Assembly: GCA_007127275.1 (NCBI GenBank) | Contig: SKZP01000472.1 | Coordinates: 1 to 8,090, forward strand | Origin: Planctomycetota bacterium | Lineage (GTDB): Bacteria; Planctomycetota; UBA8742; SKZP01 | DNA length: 8,090 nt | Direction of reading: 5' to 3' | Shown here: in pieces, positions 1-8,090 of the stretch | How positions within the stretch are numbered: the first letter of the stretch is position 1 | Layout: each line of letters starts with the position of its first letter | Made by a program: the position numbers and the translations under genes | Notes under the pieces: model-generated | What the model was told of the DNA's origin: nothing | Database searches by the model: none | Seen by the model: only the letters and a program-made list of their open reading frames with translations

Positions 1-3000
1 TCAGTCAGGGCTTTGCAGGCTCCAGCGGCGGCTGGCGCACGGCGACGTTTCCGTTGGGTGCGCTCACCGGCGAGAGCGAGGTGGCACTGCGCTTTGTCGT
101 CGAGACCGGGCCGAACTCCGCCGGGCCGGGTGCGGCCATTGACGAGGTGGTGGTGCGAGAGAGGGACGTCGACGTCGGCATTGTCGGCTTTGCCTCGCCG
201 CGCACGGGTCGCTTGCTCAGCCTCGAGACGGCCACGGTTCAAGTGCGCAACTTCGGCACGCAGAGCCAAAGCGACATTGAGATTGTCTTGAGCCACAACG
301 GCAATGAGGTCACCCGCGAAACGTATCAAGGGCCGCTCGGACCCGGCGCCACGGACGTATACAGCTTTGCCGCGCCGCTAGACCTTTCTTCGCTCGGCAC
401 GCATAACATCCGTGCCGCCACGGACCTCCCGGGGGATACCGTGCCGGGCAACGACGCGTATGAGACGAGTGTGGCGCACGTGCCGCGGGTGGACTCGTTT
501 CCCTACCGCGAGACGTTCGAGGGCGGCGACGGCGACTGGGTCGCCGAGGGGGAGCCGGCAAGCTGGGAGCACGGCCGCCCGTTCGGCCAGGTAATCAATT
601 CGGCAGTGGTGGGTCAGCGCGTCTGGGTGACGAACCGCACGGGTCCGTATGCGCCGAACGAGCAGAGCGTGTTGCATCTACCCTGCTTCGACCTGCGCGA
701 GTTCACGGACGACCCGACGTTGCGCTTTCGCTACATCACCGACCTCGAAGCGGGCGTCGACGGCGTTTGGCTCGAGGTATCCACCGACGGCGGCGAGACG
801 TTCAGCAAAGTCGGCACCGCCGGCGAGGGCTGGTACAACGACGCCGCAAACGACTTTTTCAGCGGACGCAGCGAAGGCTGGCAAACCGCCCGCGTCGTAC
901 TGAACGGCACCGCCGGCGAGGCCGAGTTGCGCCTGCGCTTTGTGCTGCAAAGTGACTCCTCGCTCGAAGGGGAAGGCTTTGCCGTCGACGACGTCTTCCT
1001 CGGCCACTTCACCGTCGACGTCGGCGTCGAAGAGATCAGCGACATTCCGGCCGCGCCGGGGCTGGAGGAGGAAACGGTCACGGTCACGCTGCGCAACTAC
1101 GGCACCGAGGAGGTGTCGCAAGTTCCCGTGTCGCTGCACGTCAACGGCGAGCATGTCGCGCAGGAAACATACAGCGGCACGCTTGCCCCGGGGGGGAGCG
1201 ACACGTTTACCTTCGACACGCCGGCCGACTTGAACGAGGTAGGGCCGCACACGCTGCTTGCGCGAACGGAGCGCGGCGATGACGAGGACCGCACGAACGA
1301 CGCCGCCACTTTGGTGACGCGCCACATCCCCAGCGTCGCCAGTTTCCCGTATACGGAAAGTTTCGAGCAGGATGACGGACACTTCTTCGCCGAGGGCACC
1401 AACGTCTCCTGGGAGCACGGCACGCCGCGGCGTACCTTCCTCGGCCACGCCGGCCACGCCGAGCAGGCCTGGGCGACGAACCTCACCGGCAGCTACCGCG
1501 CCAACGAGTTGAGCTACCTCTACACGCCGAGCTTCGACTTCAGCAGCTTGGGCAACGACCCGACGCTGCGCTTTCTGCACATCTTCGAACTGGACACCGC
1601 CGACGCGCATTGGCTGGAAGTCAGCACCGACGGCGGTGATACCTGGAGCAAGCTCGGCGCCTACGGCGAGGGGGAGAACTGGTACAACGACGACACCACC
1701 GACGTCTGGACGAGCACCTCCGGCGCAAGCCGCGAGTGGCGCCGCGCCGAGCTGGAGTTGGAGAACCTCGGCGGCGAGGCGGATGTGCGGCTGCGCTTCG
1801 TGCTGCAAAGCGACGCCGGCTTCACCCTCTCGGGCGTGGGCATTGACGCGGTCAGCGTCGCCGTGGGGAACGACGACGTCGGCGTGGAAAGCATTGCGGC
1901 CATTGTCTCGGATTACGACCTTGACCAGGAAACCGTCGAGGTGACGCTGCGCAACCACGGTGCGAACCCGCAGAGCAACGTCGACGTGCAACTCTACGTC
2001 GGCGGCACCCTCGTAAGCACGGAAACCTACACGGGCACCCTCGCAGCCGGCGCCACGGACTCCTTCACCTTTGCAGCACAAGCCGACCTCTCCGCCGAGG
2101 GGCGCTACGTCATTGAGGCGCGCACGAATCTTGCGAACGACGTGTTTCCGTTCAATGACGCCGCCGAGTTGGTCGTGTGGCACCAGCCGACCATTACGAG
2201 TTACCCGTACCACGAAGGATTCGCGGAGGACGAGGGCGGCTGGGTCGTTGGCGGCACGGATCCGTCGTGGGTTCTCGGCAGGCCGGACAAGGCAGTGATT
2301 CGTGGCGCCTTCAGCGGCGAGCGCGCCTTCGTCACCGGCGGGCTGCGGATGCGCCTGCCCAAGGTCGACGAGAACTCGTGGGTGCGCGGGCCACGCTTCG
2401 ACTTGAGCACTCTTGCGGATCCGGAGATTTCGCTCGCCGTGTGGTGGGAGGCGGAGATTGGCCACGACGGCGCGGTGCTGCAAGTCTCCACCGACGGCGG
2501 TGACACCTGGGAGGCGCTCGGCAGCGTCGACTCACAAGCGCCGGCGGCAAACTGGTACACCTTCGACGAGATTCGCAGCGAGCCCGGCGGCGCCGAGCAC
2601 GGCTGGTCCGGCACCGTCAGCGACGGCCACGGCAGCGGCCAGTGGCTGCTTGCGCGCCATCGCCTCGTCGACGCCAGCGGAGCGAGCCTTGCCGGCGAGC
2701 CGGACGTGCGCGTGCGCATTGCGTATGCGAACCGCGACCAGTTCATTTACGACGGCTTCGCCTTTGACCGCGTCGTGGTGCGCGACCGTGTGCCGAGCCT
2801 GGAGGTGGAGCAGCCGCGCCAAGCACTGCCGGCCGAGGCGCTGCCGACGGTGGCGCTGCCGCAGGTGGACCTGTACGTGCAGTCTCTGCGTCTCGAGGCG
2901 GTGGTGGATCCGCAGCAGGTGCAGGAGCTTGCGCTGACCTACACCGGCAGCGTGCCGCGCCAGCATATGGACGCCGTGCGCCTCTGGCGGGACACGAACT

Positions 3001-3995
3001 CGCCGGCGGGAGACTTCGACCCCGCAACGGCGCAACTGCTCGAAACCGCCACGGTCGGCGGCGACGGCCGCGTGCGCTTTGCCAATCTGCCGCAACTCGC
3101 CGCCGACGAAGCGGTGACACTGCACGTCACCGCCGACGTCTCCGCCGCGGCCGCCGGTGCCGGGACCCTCTCCTTTTCACTGGAGCAGGCAAGCAACGTC
3201 ACGCTTGCGAGCACCGACCCGGTCACGGCACTTGCCTTTCCGTTGGCGGGTGCGGAGTTCCTCGCGTTCGACCTTGCCACGCCGCCGTTTGCAACGGACT
3301 TTGCGCAAGCGCCGGCCAATGCCCTGGCCGAGGTGGCCGCGCAACAACGCTACCCCGTGCGCCTCGACGGCGGCCTCGAAATTGGCCTCGACACGCCGAC
3401 GTCGCACGAAGCCCGCGTGCGACTTCGCGCCACCTACGAAGGCGTTACCCCGCTCGAGGGCGGCCACATGGTCGTACTCGACTTCCCCAACGGCCCAGCC
3501 ACCGGCGCCGCGGATCTGCACCTCGACCTCGGCGAGCGCTTCGTCGACCAATTCCGCGCCGAGCTGACCCTGCACTACGCCACACTCGGCACGCCGGATG
3601 CCTGGAGCACCAATGCCTTCCTCTCGCTCGACGGCGGCGAAACCTGGACGCTGTTGCTCGCCGGCCTTCAAGTCGAGGCGACGGGACACTGGCAACGTCT
3701 CACGCTGGATATCACGCAACCGCTCGCGGCCGCCGGCGTCGAACGCCTGCCCGGCCACGGCATTGTGCGCCTGCAAGCCAGCGGCACCCCCGGGGACGCG
3801 TTACTGATCGACGCCGTCACGCTAGAGGTGGAGCCACTACCACACGAAGTGGCAAGCAGCGGCTGCCGAGTCGGTGGCCCGGGAGCGCCCCCCACGGCTG
3901 CGCTACTGCTGCTGGCGCTACTGCTGATGCTGCTTGCCCGTCAAGCCAACCGAGGGCACCCAGCGCCGGCAAACACCCCGCACGCAAATCGGTAG
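1..3995 (+). CDS. Large modular surface/secreted protein (CARDB-like + MAM-like repeats, C-terminal sorting signal), 5'-truncated
   Basis: The reading frame is open from the first codon in the window (position 3) to a TAG at 3993-3995, giving about 1330 visible residues. A TTG at 54 is not a real start. The codons before it already encode the end of a repeat unit (SSGGWRTATFPLGALTG, matching GWQTARVVLNGTAG of the next unit). Three complete units follow at 165-1010, 1011-1868 and 1869-2798. Each has a CARDB-like beta-sandwich (V.V.LRN.G....S.V.V.L...G, ending near a P..ND motif) and then a MAM-like jelly-roll domain with SFPY, SWEHG.P and an Asp-box-like STDGG.TW. A separate beta-rich domain covers about 2865-3260 and another jelly-roll-like domain about 3279-3833, the latter with its own LDGGETW at 3627-3647. 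The chain ends in a Cys/Gly motif, one hydrophobic helix and a basic tail. Such domains are known from secreted bacterial peptidases and adhesins. No catalytic domain is visible, so any enzyme part would lie upstream. Export and surface anchoring are inferred; the substrate is unknown. Confidence 0.85.
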   Translation, partial: SQGFAGSSGGWRTATFPLGALTGESEVALRFVVETGPNSAGPGAAIDEVVVRERDVDVGIVGFASPRTGRLLSLETATVQVRNFGTQSQSDIEIVLSHNGNEVTRETYQGPLGPGATDVYSFAAPLDLSSLGTHNIRAATDLPGDTVPGNDAYETSVAHVPRVDSFPYRETFEGGDGDWVAEGEPASWEHGRPFGQVINSAVVGQRVWVTNRTGPYAPNEQSVLHLPCFDLREFTDDPTLRFRYITDLEAGVDGVWLEVSTDGGETFSKVGTAGEGWYNDAANDFFSGRSEGWQTARVVLNGTAGEAELRLRFVLQSDSSLEGEGFAVDDVFLGHFTVDVGVEEISDIPAAPGLEEETVTVTLRNYGTEEVSQVPVSLHVNGEHVAQETYSGTLAPGGSDTFTFDTPADLNEVGPHTLLARTERGDDEDRTNDAATLVTRHIPSVASFPYTESFEQDDGHFFAEGTNVSWEHGTPRRTFLGHAGHAEQAWATNLTGSYRANELSYLYTPSFDFSSLGNDPTLRFLHIFELDTADAHWLEVSTDGGDTWSKLGAYGEGENWYNDDTTDVWTSTSGASREWRRAELELENLGGEADVRLRFVLQSDAGFTLSGVGIDAVSVAVGNDDVGVESIAAIVSDYDLDQETVEVTLRNHGANPQSNVDVQLYVGGTLVSTETYTGTLAAGATDSFTFAAQADLSAEGRYVIEARTNLANDVFPFNDAAELVVWHQPTITSYPYHEGFAEDEGGWVVGGTDPSWVLGRPDKAVIRGAFSGERAFVTGGLRMRLPKVDENSWVRGPRFDLSTLADPEISLAVWWEAEIGHDGAVLQVSTDGGDTWEALGSVDSQAPAANWYTFDEIRSEPGGAEHGWSGTVSDGHGSGQWLLARHRLVDASGASLAGEPDVRVRIAYANRDQFIYDGFAFDRVVVRDRVPSLEVEQPRQALPAEALPTVALPQVDLYVQSLRLEAVVDPQQVQELALTYTGSVPRQHMDAVRLWRDTNSPAGDFDPATAQLLETATVGGDGRVRFANLPQLAADEAVTLHVTADVSAAAAGAGTLSFSLEQASNVTLASTDPVTALAFPLAGAEFLAFDLATPPFATDFAQAPANALAEVAAQQRYPVRLDGGLEIGLDTPTSHEARVRLRATYEGVTPLEGGHMVVLDFPNGPATGAADLHLDLGERFVDQFRAELTLHYATLGTPDAWSTNAFLSLDGGETWTLLLAGLQVEATGHWQRLTLDITQPLAAAGVERLPGHGIVRLQASGTPGDALLIDAVTLEVEPLPHEVASSGCRVGGPGAPPTAALLLLALLLMLLARQANRGHPAPANTPHANR
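3..164 (+). repeat. Tail end of an upstream repeat unit (unit 0)
   Basis: The first 54 visible residues match the end of the jelly-roll half of the units that follow. GWRTATFPLGALTGESEVALRF lines up with GWQTARVVLNGTAGEAELRLRF. The AIDEVVVRER ending lines up with AVDDVFLGHF just before the next CARDB-like domain. This shows the repeat array continues to the left of the window. Confidence 0.75.
165..1010 (+). repeat. Repeat unit 1: CARDB-like domain + MAM-like domain
   Basis: This unit is about 282 residues. The CARDB-like half (165-488) begins DVDVGIVGF and contains VQVRNFGTQSQSD and a TDLPGDTVPGND ending. The jelly-roll half starts at SFPY (495-506) and carries SWEHGRP, the segment WVTNRTGPYAPNEQSVLHLP, an Asp-box-like STDGGETF (780-803), WYND and LRLRFVLQSD. 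The unit resembles unit 2 along its whole length at the protein level, so the duplication covers the pair of domains rather than one domain. Confidence 0.75.
1011..1868 (+). repeat. Repeat unit 2: CARDB-like domain + MAM-like domain
   Basis: This unit is about 286 residues. It begins TVDVGVEEISD and has VTVTLRNYGTEEVSQVPVSL in the CARDB-like half. The jelly-roll half starts at SFPY (1341-1352) with SWEHGTP, WATNLTGSYRANELSYLY, STDGGDTW (1623-1646), NWYND and VRLRFVLQSD. It is the closest of the visible units to unit 1. Confidence 0.75.
1869..2798 (+). repeat. Repeat unit 3: CARDB-like domain + diverged MAM-like domain
   Basis: This unit is about 310 residues, the longest and most divergent. 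The CARDB-like half (from NDDVGVESI) keeps VEVTLRNHGANPQSNVDVQL and ends TNLANDVFPFND. The jelly-roll half starts at SYPY (2199-2210) and has SWVLGRP in place of SWEHG.P. It keeps FDLS, STDGGDTW (2487-2510) and NWYT, and has a longer stretch before WLLARHRL. It ends FDRVVVRDR, like the end of unit 0. Confidence 0.7.
3855..3995 (+). other. C-terminal sorting/anchor signal (MYXO-CTERM-like)
   Basis: The last 46 residues start SSGCRVGGPGAPP, with a single Cys encoded at 3864-3866. A hydrophobic segment of about 15 residues dominated by Leu (3894-3938) follows, then RQANRGH and a Pro/Asn/His-rich end. Cys/Gly motif, helix and basic residues form the tripartite layout of the MYXO-CTERM, JDVT-CTERM and GlyGly-CTERM signals, which rhomboid-like or CAAX-like sorting proteases process. 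MYXO-CTERM is the best fit because of the Cys. The fit is imperfect: the basic cluster is weak (R, then R three residues on), and about 18 residues extend past the first Arg where family members usually stop sooner. Confidence 0.6.
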
Positions 3996-4562
3996 GCCGC
4001 ACATCCCAGTCCTTCAGAGAACCGGCGTTACAGCGGCAGTGAACGTGGTTAGGAGCCGTAACGGCCTCTTAAGTGCAAAGCTTATCGTTATGGATCCGCA
4101 GTGGCGCCTGCCTACGGGTACGCATCCGAAGTACGGTCCGCTAGACCGCATTGTCTGCACGCCGCCGGAGCGACCGTCGCAGACGCGGCTCGACCCGTCG
4201 TGGTTGCCCGCACTCGCCGCTAGCCGTTAGCCGGTGGCCGGCGGCGAGGCTCGAGAGTCCGGCGATGTGGACGTCGCTCTCCACAGCTTTCCGGGCGACG
4301 TGTTGACCGACGAACCGATCGGTTTGCGTCACGTCGTCTGGCTCGACTTCGGCAAACCAGCCGCGTTGTCGCCCGATGCGGTTTCGACGTGACTTGTTCG
4401 GTCATTGGCTTCGCTCCAAGTGCGTCGGCAACCACCTTTAGGTCAAGATGCGATTCGGTTGGACCACCGACACAATCCGCCCTTCGACTTTGCCTGAATG
4501 TCGCGCACGAATGGTCATGCTTTGCCTCCCGCCGAGTCGAACGTGGCTTCTCCCTGACCGTT
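3996..4562. other. Convergent intergenic region, no intact gene
   Basis: This stretch lies between the stop of the surface-protein gene and the repeat element downstream of the mutase. Short open frames here lack a Shine-Dalgarno and overlap each other or the repeat, and I recognise no family in them. The one interpretable piece is the mutase relic at 4234-4299. A weak imperfect hairpin (GAGCC..GGCCTC, 4053-4068) lacks a T-run, so I do not call it a terminator. Confidence 0.5.
4234..4299 (-). pseudogene. Relic of a methylmalonyl-CoA mutase cobalamin-binding domain
   Basis: Read on the minus strand, these 22 codons give VARKAVESDVHIAGLSSLAAGH. Residues 638-659 of the intact mutase in this window read [22 protein letters not shown]. 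That is 18 of 22 residues identical and, by my count, 55 of 66 bases identical to 5014-5079 on an ungapped alignment, with the first 18 bases (4234-4251) exact. The segment holds the S-x-L part of the B12-binding signature. Similarity stops on both sides. The DxHxxG motif that should precede it and the GG motif that should follow are absent, and no start or ribosome site is seen. It cannot encode a functional domain. It is either a decayed paralogue or a fragment left by duplication or recombination. Confidence 0.7.
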
Positions 4563-4576
4563 CTGGCGCTCGTACT

Positions 4577-4626
4577 ACGTAGCCCCGAAGGGCGTTTCTT
4601 CAATAGCCACGGGCTTTGGCCCGTGG
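4577..4626 (+). repeat. REP-like arm A (two hairpins)
   Basis: The arm contains a short hairpin GCCC-CGAA-GGGC (about 4582-4593) and a perfect 8-bp stem CCACGGGC / GCCCGTGG (4607-4614 with 4619-4626) closed by a 4-nt loop. Compared with arm B it lacks one G in the first hairpin, but the stem still closes. Confidence 0.7.
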
Positions 4627-4676
4627 TCCTGGCGAGACGCGCGAAACACACGCAACATAAACTCGCGAAAAGCTCA

Positions 4677-4726
4677 CCACGGGCTAAAGCCCGCGGCTAT
4701 TGACGTGCCGCCCCTTCGGGGCTACG
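4677..4726 (-). repeat. REP-like arm B (two hairpins)
   Basis: This is the inverted copy of arm A. Its first hairpin is GCCCC-TTC-GGGGC (4710-4722). Its second is CCACGGGC / GCCCGCGG (4677-4684 with 4689-4696) with one A-C mismatch. It lies about 95 nt downstream of the mutase stop codon in the mutase's own direction, so it may act as that transcript's 3' structure. Confidence 0.65.
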
Positions 4727-4821
4727 AAAAACTAGCGCCTGAGCGCAACATGACCACCAAAAGTTAACGGCATTCGGGCGAAACGGGAGAAGACTGCGAA
4801 AGTATCATGCATTCGAAACGG

Positions 4822-6990
<2,169 letters not shown>

Positions 6991-7685
6991 GACAGCAGAT
7001 GGGGGTGTGTTGCGGGCGAGTGACTACGTGATGAATACGTACTTTCGGCTAACGAGCTGTCAGAAAATCACTTCCAAGGTTGAGCAGCTGCGCACGGCTC
7101 TGCTTCATTGTCTGCGCCTACACCGGGCGCCTCTCAAACTCGACGCCCCTACGTCCAAAGGAGCTACTCCGCCTAAGGCAAACGGCCGGGAGATCATACC
7201 ATCATCAACGCGTGACGGTAGCAATCGGCTTTTGCACGCATGAGCCCGAGGGATGCAGGCGTTCGTGCGAAGCGTAGGAGGTGCGAGTGCCACGGAAACG
7301 GAAGCCAATGTGGCGAACGACGTTGTCCGGTATGCGACGGTTCGGTTGGTGCGTGAACAATACGTCCCACTGATCAGGTATCGTTGGACTTCGTTTCGGC
7401 AGTGTGGTGGCGCGTTTCGCTGCAAGTTTGCTTTTCCTGCTCTGGTCGGACTCGGTTGGTCTGTTTCCCGTTTGCCCACGCGTTTCGGCGCCACGAATTC
7501 AATTTTGACGGCCTCGCAGGCTCATCGGGCGTAACTCGCGCTGCGGGCGTTTTCTTCGGTTTACGCTTCAAGACGGTGTCGTGCGTTGGCCGACACATTG
7601 GGCGGAAGTTTCGTGCTCGGTGCGGAGGCTCCGTGCGTTCCCTGGTGCGCGGTGTCGCCGGCCATCTGGAATTCGGAAATCAGCT
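6991..7685. other. Divergent intergenic region, no convincing gene
   Basis: About 700 bp separate the mutase start (leftward) from the edge gene (rightward), so promoters for both should lie here. The base composition looks less GC-rich than the genes. Several short open frames exist on both strands. They overlap one another, lack ribosome sites, and give Arg/Ser/Cys-rich sequences with no recognisable domain. I see no tRNA, no clear sigma-70 promoter with correct spacing, no strong terminator and no tandem repeat. An untranslated leader or small RNA cannot be excluded. Confidence 0.45.
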
Positions 7686-7690
7686 AAGGA
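7686..7690 (+). promoter_or_regulatory. Shine-Dalgarno for the right-edge gene
   Basis: AAGGA lies 6 nt before the ATG at 7697. It overlaps an in-frame TAA (7685-7687), so translation in this frame cannot begin further upstream. Confidence 0.7.
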
Positions 7691-7696
7691 CGAGTC

Positions 7697-8090
7697 ATGA
7701 TGCGAAACGAGTCCGGCACTCACATTCCCACGTCGTCGGTGTCGTTGTCCTCGGTGTACGACGATGCGAGTGAAAGCCCCTACAGCAACCTGCTCGGGGC
7801 GTGCGCCGCCGGGGGCATCGGCGGAGTCGTCGCCACCTCGACGAGCGACCCACAAGAGACGCACCGCGAGAGCAACGACAATGGCAACGACGACGGCGTC
7901 GGTGTCGTCGACGTTCCCTCGGAGCGCGCCGAAGCCGCGGTTTGCGGCCCGAGCGATGAGGAGAGCAATGACTGCCGTCGTGCGAGCTCCTCCGGCGAGG
8001 AGTTGCCGGCGGTACGCGCACCGCGACCGTTGCTCGGCTACCTCGAGGCGACGGCGATGCCGGTACCGACGGAGCCGGCCACGGAAGCGA
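7697..8090 (+). CDS. Unrecognised protein, N-terminal 131 residues, cut by the window edge
   Basis: The frame opens with ATG ATG at 7697-7702, behind AAGGA at 6-nt spacing and an in-frame TAA at 7685-7687. It stays open to the window end. The visible protein starts MMRNESGTHIPTSSVSLSSV and has a small Gly/Ala-rich hydrophobic patch, LLGACAAGGIGGVVA (32-46). A long acidic, Asn/Ser/Thr/Pro-rich stretch of probably disordered sequence follows, with cysteines at 36 and near 85 and 97. LGAC resembles a lipobox. However, no positively charged start or hydrophobic core precedes it and Asp/Glu lie just upstream, so a lipoprotein signal is unlikely. I recognise no domain; the folded part is probably beyond the edge. 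The Shine-Dalgarno, the GC-biased codons and the lack of stops over 131 codons support a real gene. It diverges from the mutase. Confidence 0.6.
   Translation, partial: MMRNESGTHIPTSSVSLSSVYDDASESPYSNLLGACAAGGIGGVVATSTSDPQETHRESNDNGNDDGVGVVDVPSERAEAAVCGPSDEESNDCRRASSSGEELPAVRAPRPLLGYLEATAMPVPTEPATEA

Larger units (their letters stand above)
4563..4741. repeat. REP/BIME-like inverted-repeat element between convergent genes
   Basis: Two arms of about 65 nt (4563-4627 and 4676-4741) are inverted copies of each other around a spacer of about 48 nt. Read outward to inward, both arms carry C-x-GGCGCT-x-GT, then CGTAGCCCCGAAGGG, then TCAATAGCC-x-CGGGCTTT-x-GCCCGTGGT. The 50-nt cores match at roughly 40 positions with one single-base gap. 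Each arm can fold into two hairpins, and the whole can fold into a cruciform. The layout matches REP/BIME elements, which are dispersed by RAYT (TnpA-REP) transposases and often sit downstream of genes, where they stabilise mRNA 3' ends or end transcription. Its place between two convergent genes fits this. The family assignment is inference, because no RAYT gene is in the window. Confidence 0.7.

Noticed and set aside
54..56. TTG at 54 as the start of the surface-protein gene
   Set aside because: The in-frame codons before it encode the conserved end of a repeat unit, and no ribosome site precedes it. The gene begins outside the window.
678..2483. A 601-codon open frame on the minus strand opposite the surface-protein repeats
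   Set aside because: The plus-strand frame has clear repeated domains. The antisense frame is a by-product of high third-position GC and gives a protein with no recognisable domain.
4053..4068. A GAGCC..GGCCTC hairpin downstream of the surface-protein stop as a terminator
   Set aside because: The stem is short with a bulge, and no T-run follows.
4220..4651. A 143-codon minus-strand frame across the intergenic region, with a KVVADALGA stretch faintly like the mutase [11 protein letters not shown] segment
   Set aside because: It overlaps the hairpin arm and the mutase relic in another frame and lacks a ribosome site. The similarity is too short and wrongly spaced relative to the relic to count as more of the pseudogene.
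7505..7536. A TTGACG box followed by GTAACT as a promoter for the edge gene
   Set aside because: The spacing is about 20 bp and the -10 match is poor, so this is chance-level.
7384..7773. A 129-codon plus-strand frame in the divergent gap
   Set aside because: It overlaps the start of the better-supported edge gene in another frame. Its sequence is Arg/Val/Cys-rich without a domain, and no Shine-Dalgarno is evident.
7788..7805. LLGAC in the edge gene as a lipoprotein lipobox
   Set aside because: No basic n-region or hydrophobic core precedes the Cys, and acidic residues lie just before it.

Overview
The window is GC-rich bacterial DNA, by eye roughly two thirds G+C, with strong third-position GC bias. 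It holds three protein genes, two of them cut by the window edges. It also holds one repeat element and a small gene relic. The lineage is not fixed by the sequence. The large surface protein ends in a Cys/Gly-rich motif, a Leu-rich membrane helix and a basic tail, like the MYXO-CTERM family of sorting signals known from Myxococcota and relatives. The intergenic hairpin repeat (TAGCC..GGGC..TTTA..GCCC) resembles repeats I associate with Planctomycetota and related high-GC Gram-negatives. I would call it an uncultured-type, high-GC Gram-negative bacterium and go no further.

Layout. (1) 1-3995, plus strand: the 3' part of a very long gene for a secreted, modular surface protein. At least three complete units and the tail of a fourth each combine a CARDB-like Ig-fold domain with a MAM-like jelly-roll domain. 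A distinct C-terminal region and a sorting/anchor signal follow. The true start lies upstream of the window. (2) 3996-4821: a convergent intergenic region. It carries a 66-bp relic of the cobalamin-binding domain of a methylmalonyl-CoA mutase at 4234-4299. It also carries a REP/BIME-like inverted repeat of two hairpin-rich arms, about 65 nt each, at 4563-4741. (3) 4822-6990, minus strand: a complete single-chain methylmalonyl-CoA mutase (scpA/mutA type, 722 aa) with all the key residues I can place. (4) 6991-7696: a divergent intergenic region of about 700 bp with no convincing gene. (5) 7697-8090, plus strand: the first 131 codons of an unrecognised gene. It has a good Shine-Dalgarno and runs off the right edge.

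The three genes are not an operon. The surface protein gene and the mutase converge on the repeat element, and the mutase and the edge gene diverge from the 700-bp gap. The mutase links succinyl-CoA and methylmalonyl-CoA (propionate, odd-chain and branched-chain carbon). No epimerase, MeaB-type chaperone or second mutase subunit is visible here. I found no evidence of a new multi-gene system. The most unusual items are the mutase relic lying 0.5 kb downstream of the intact mutase, the paired inverted repeat, and the repetitive surface protein with its atypical C-terminal signal.
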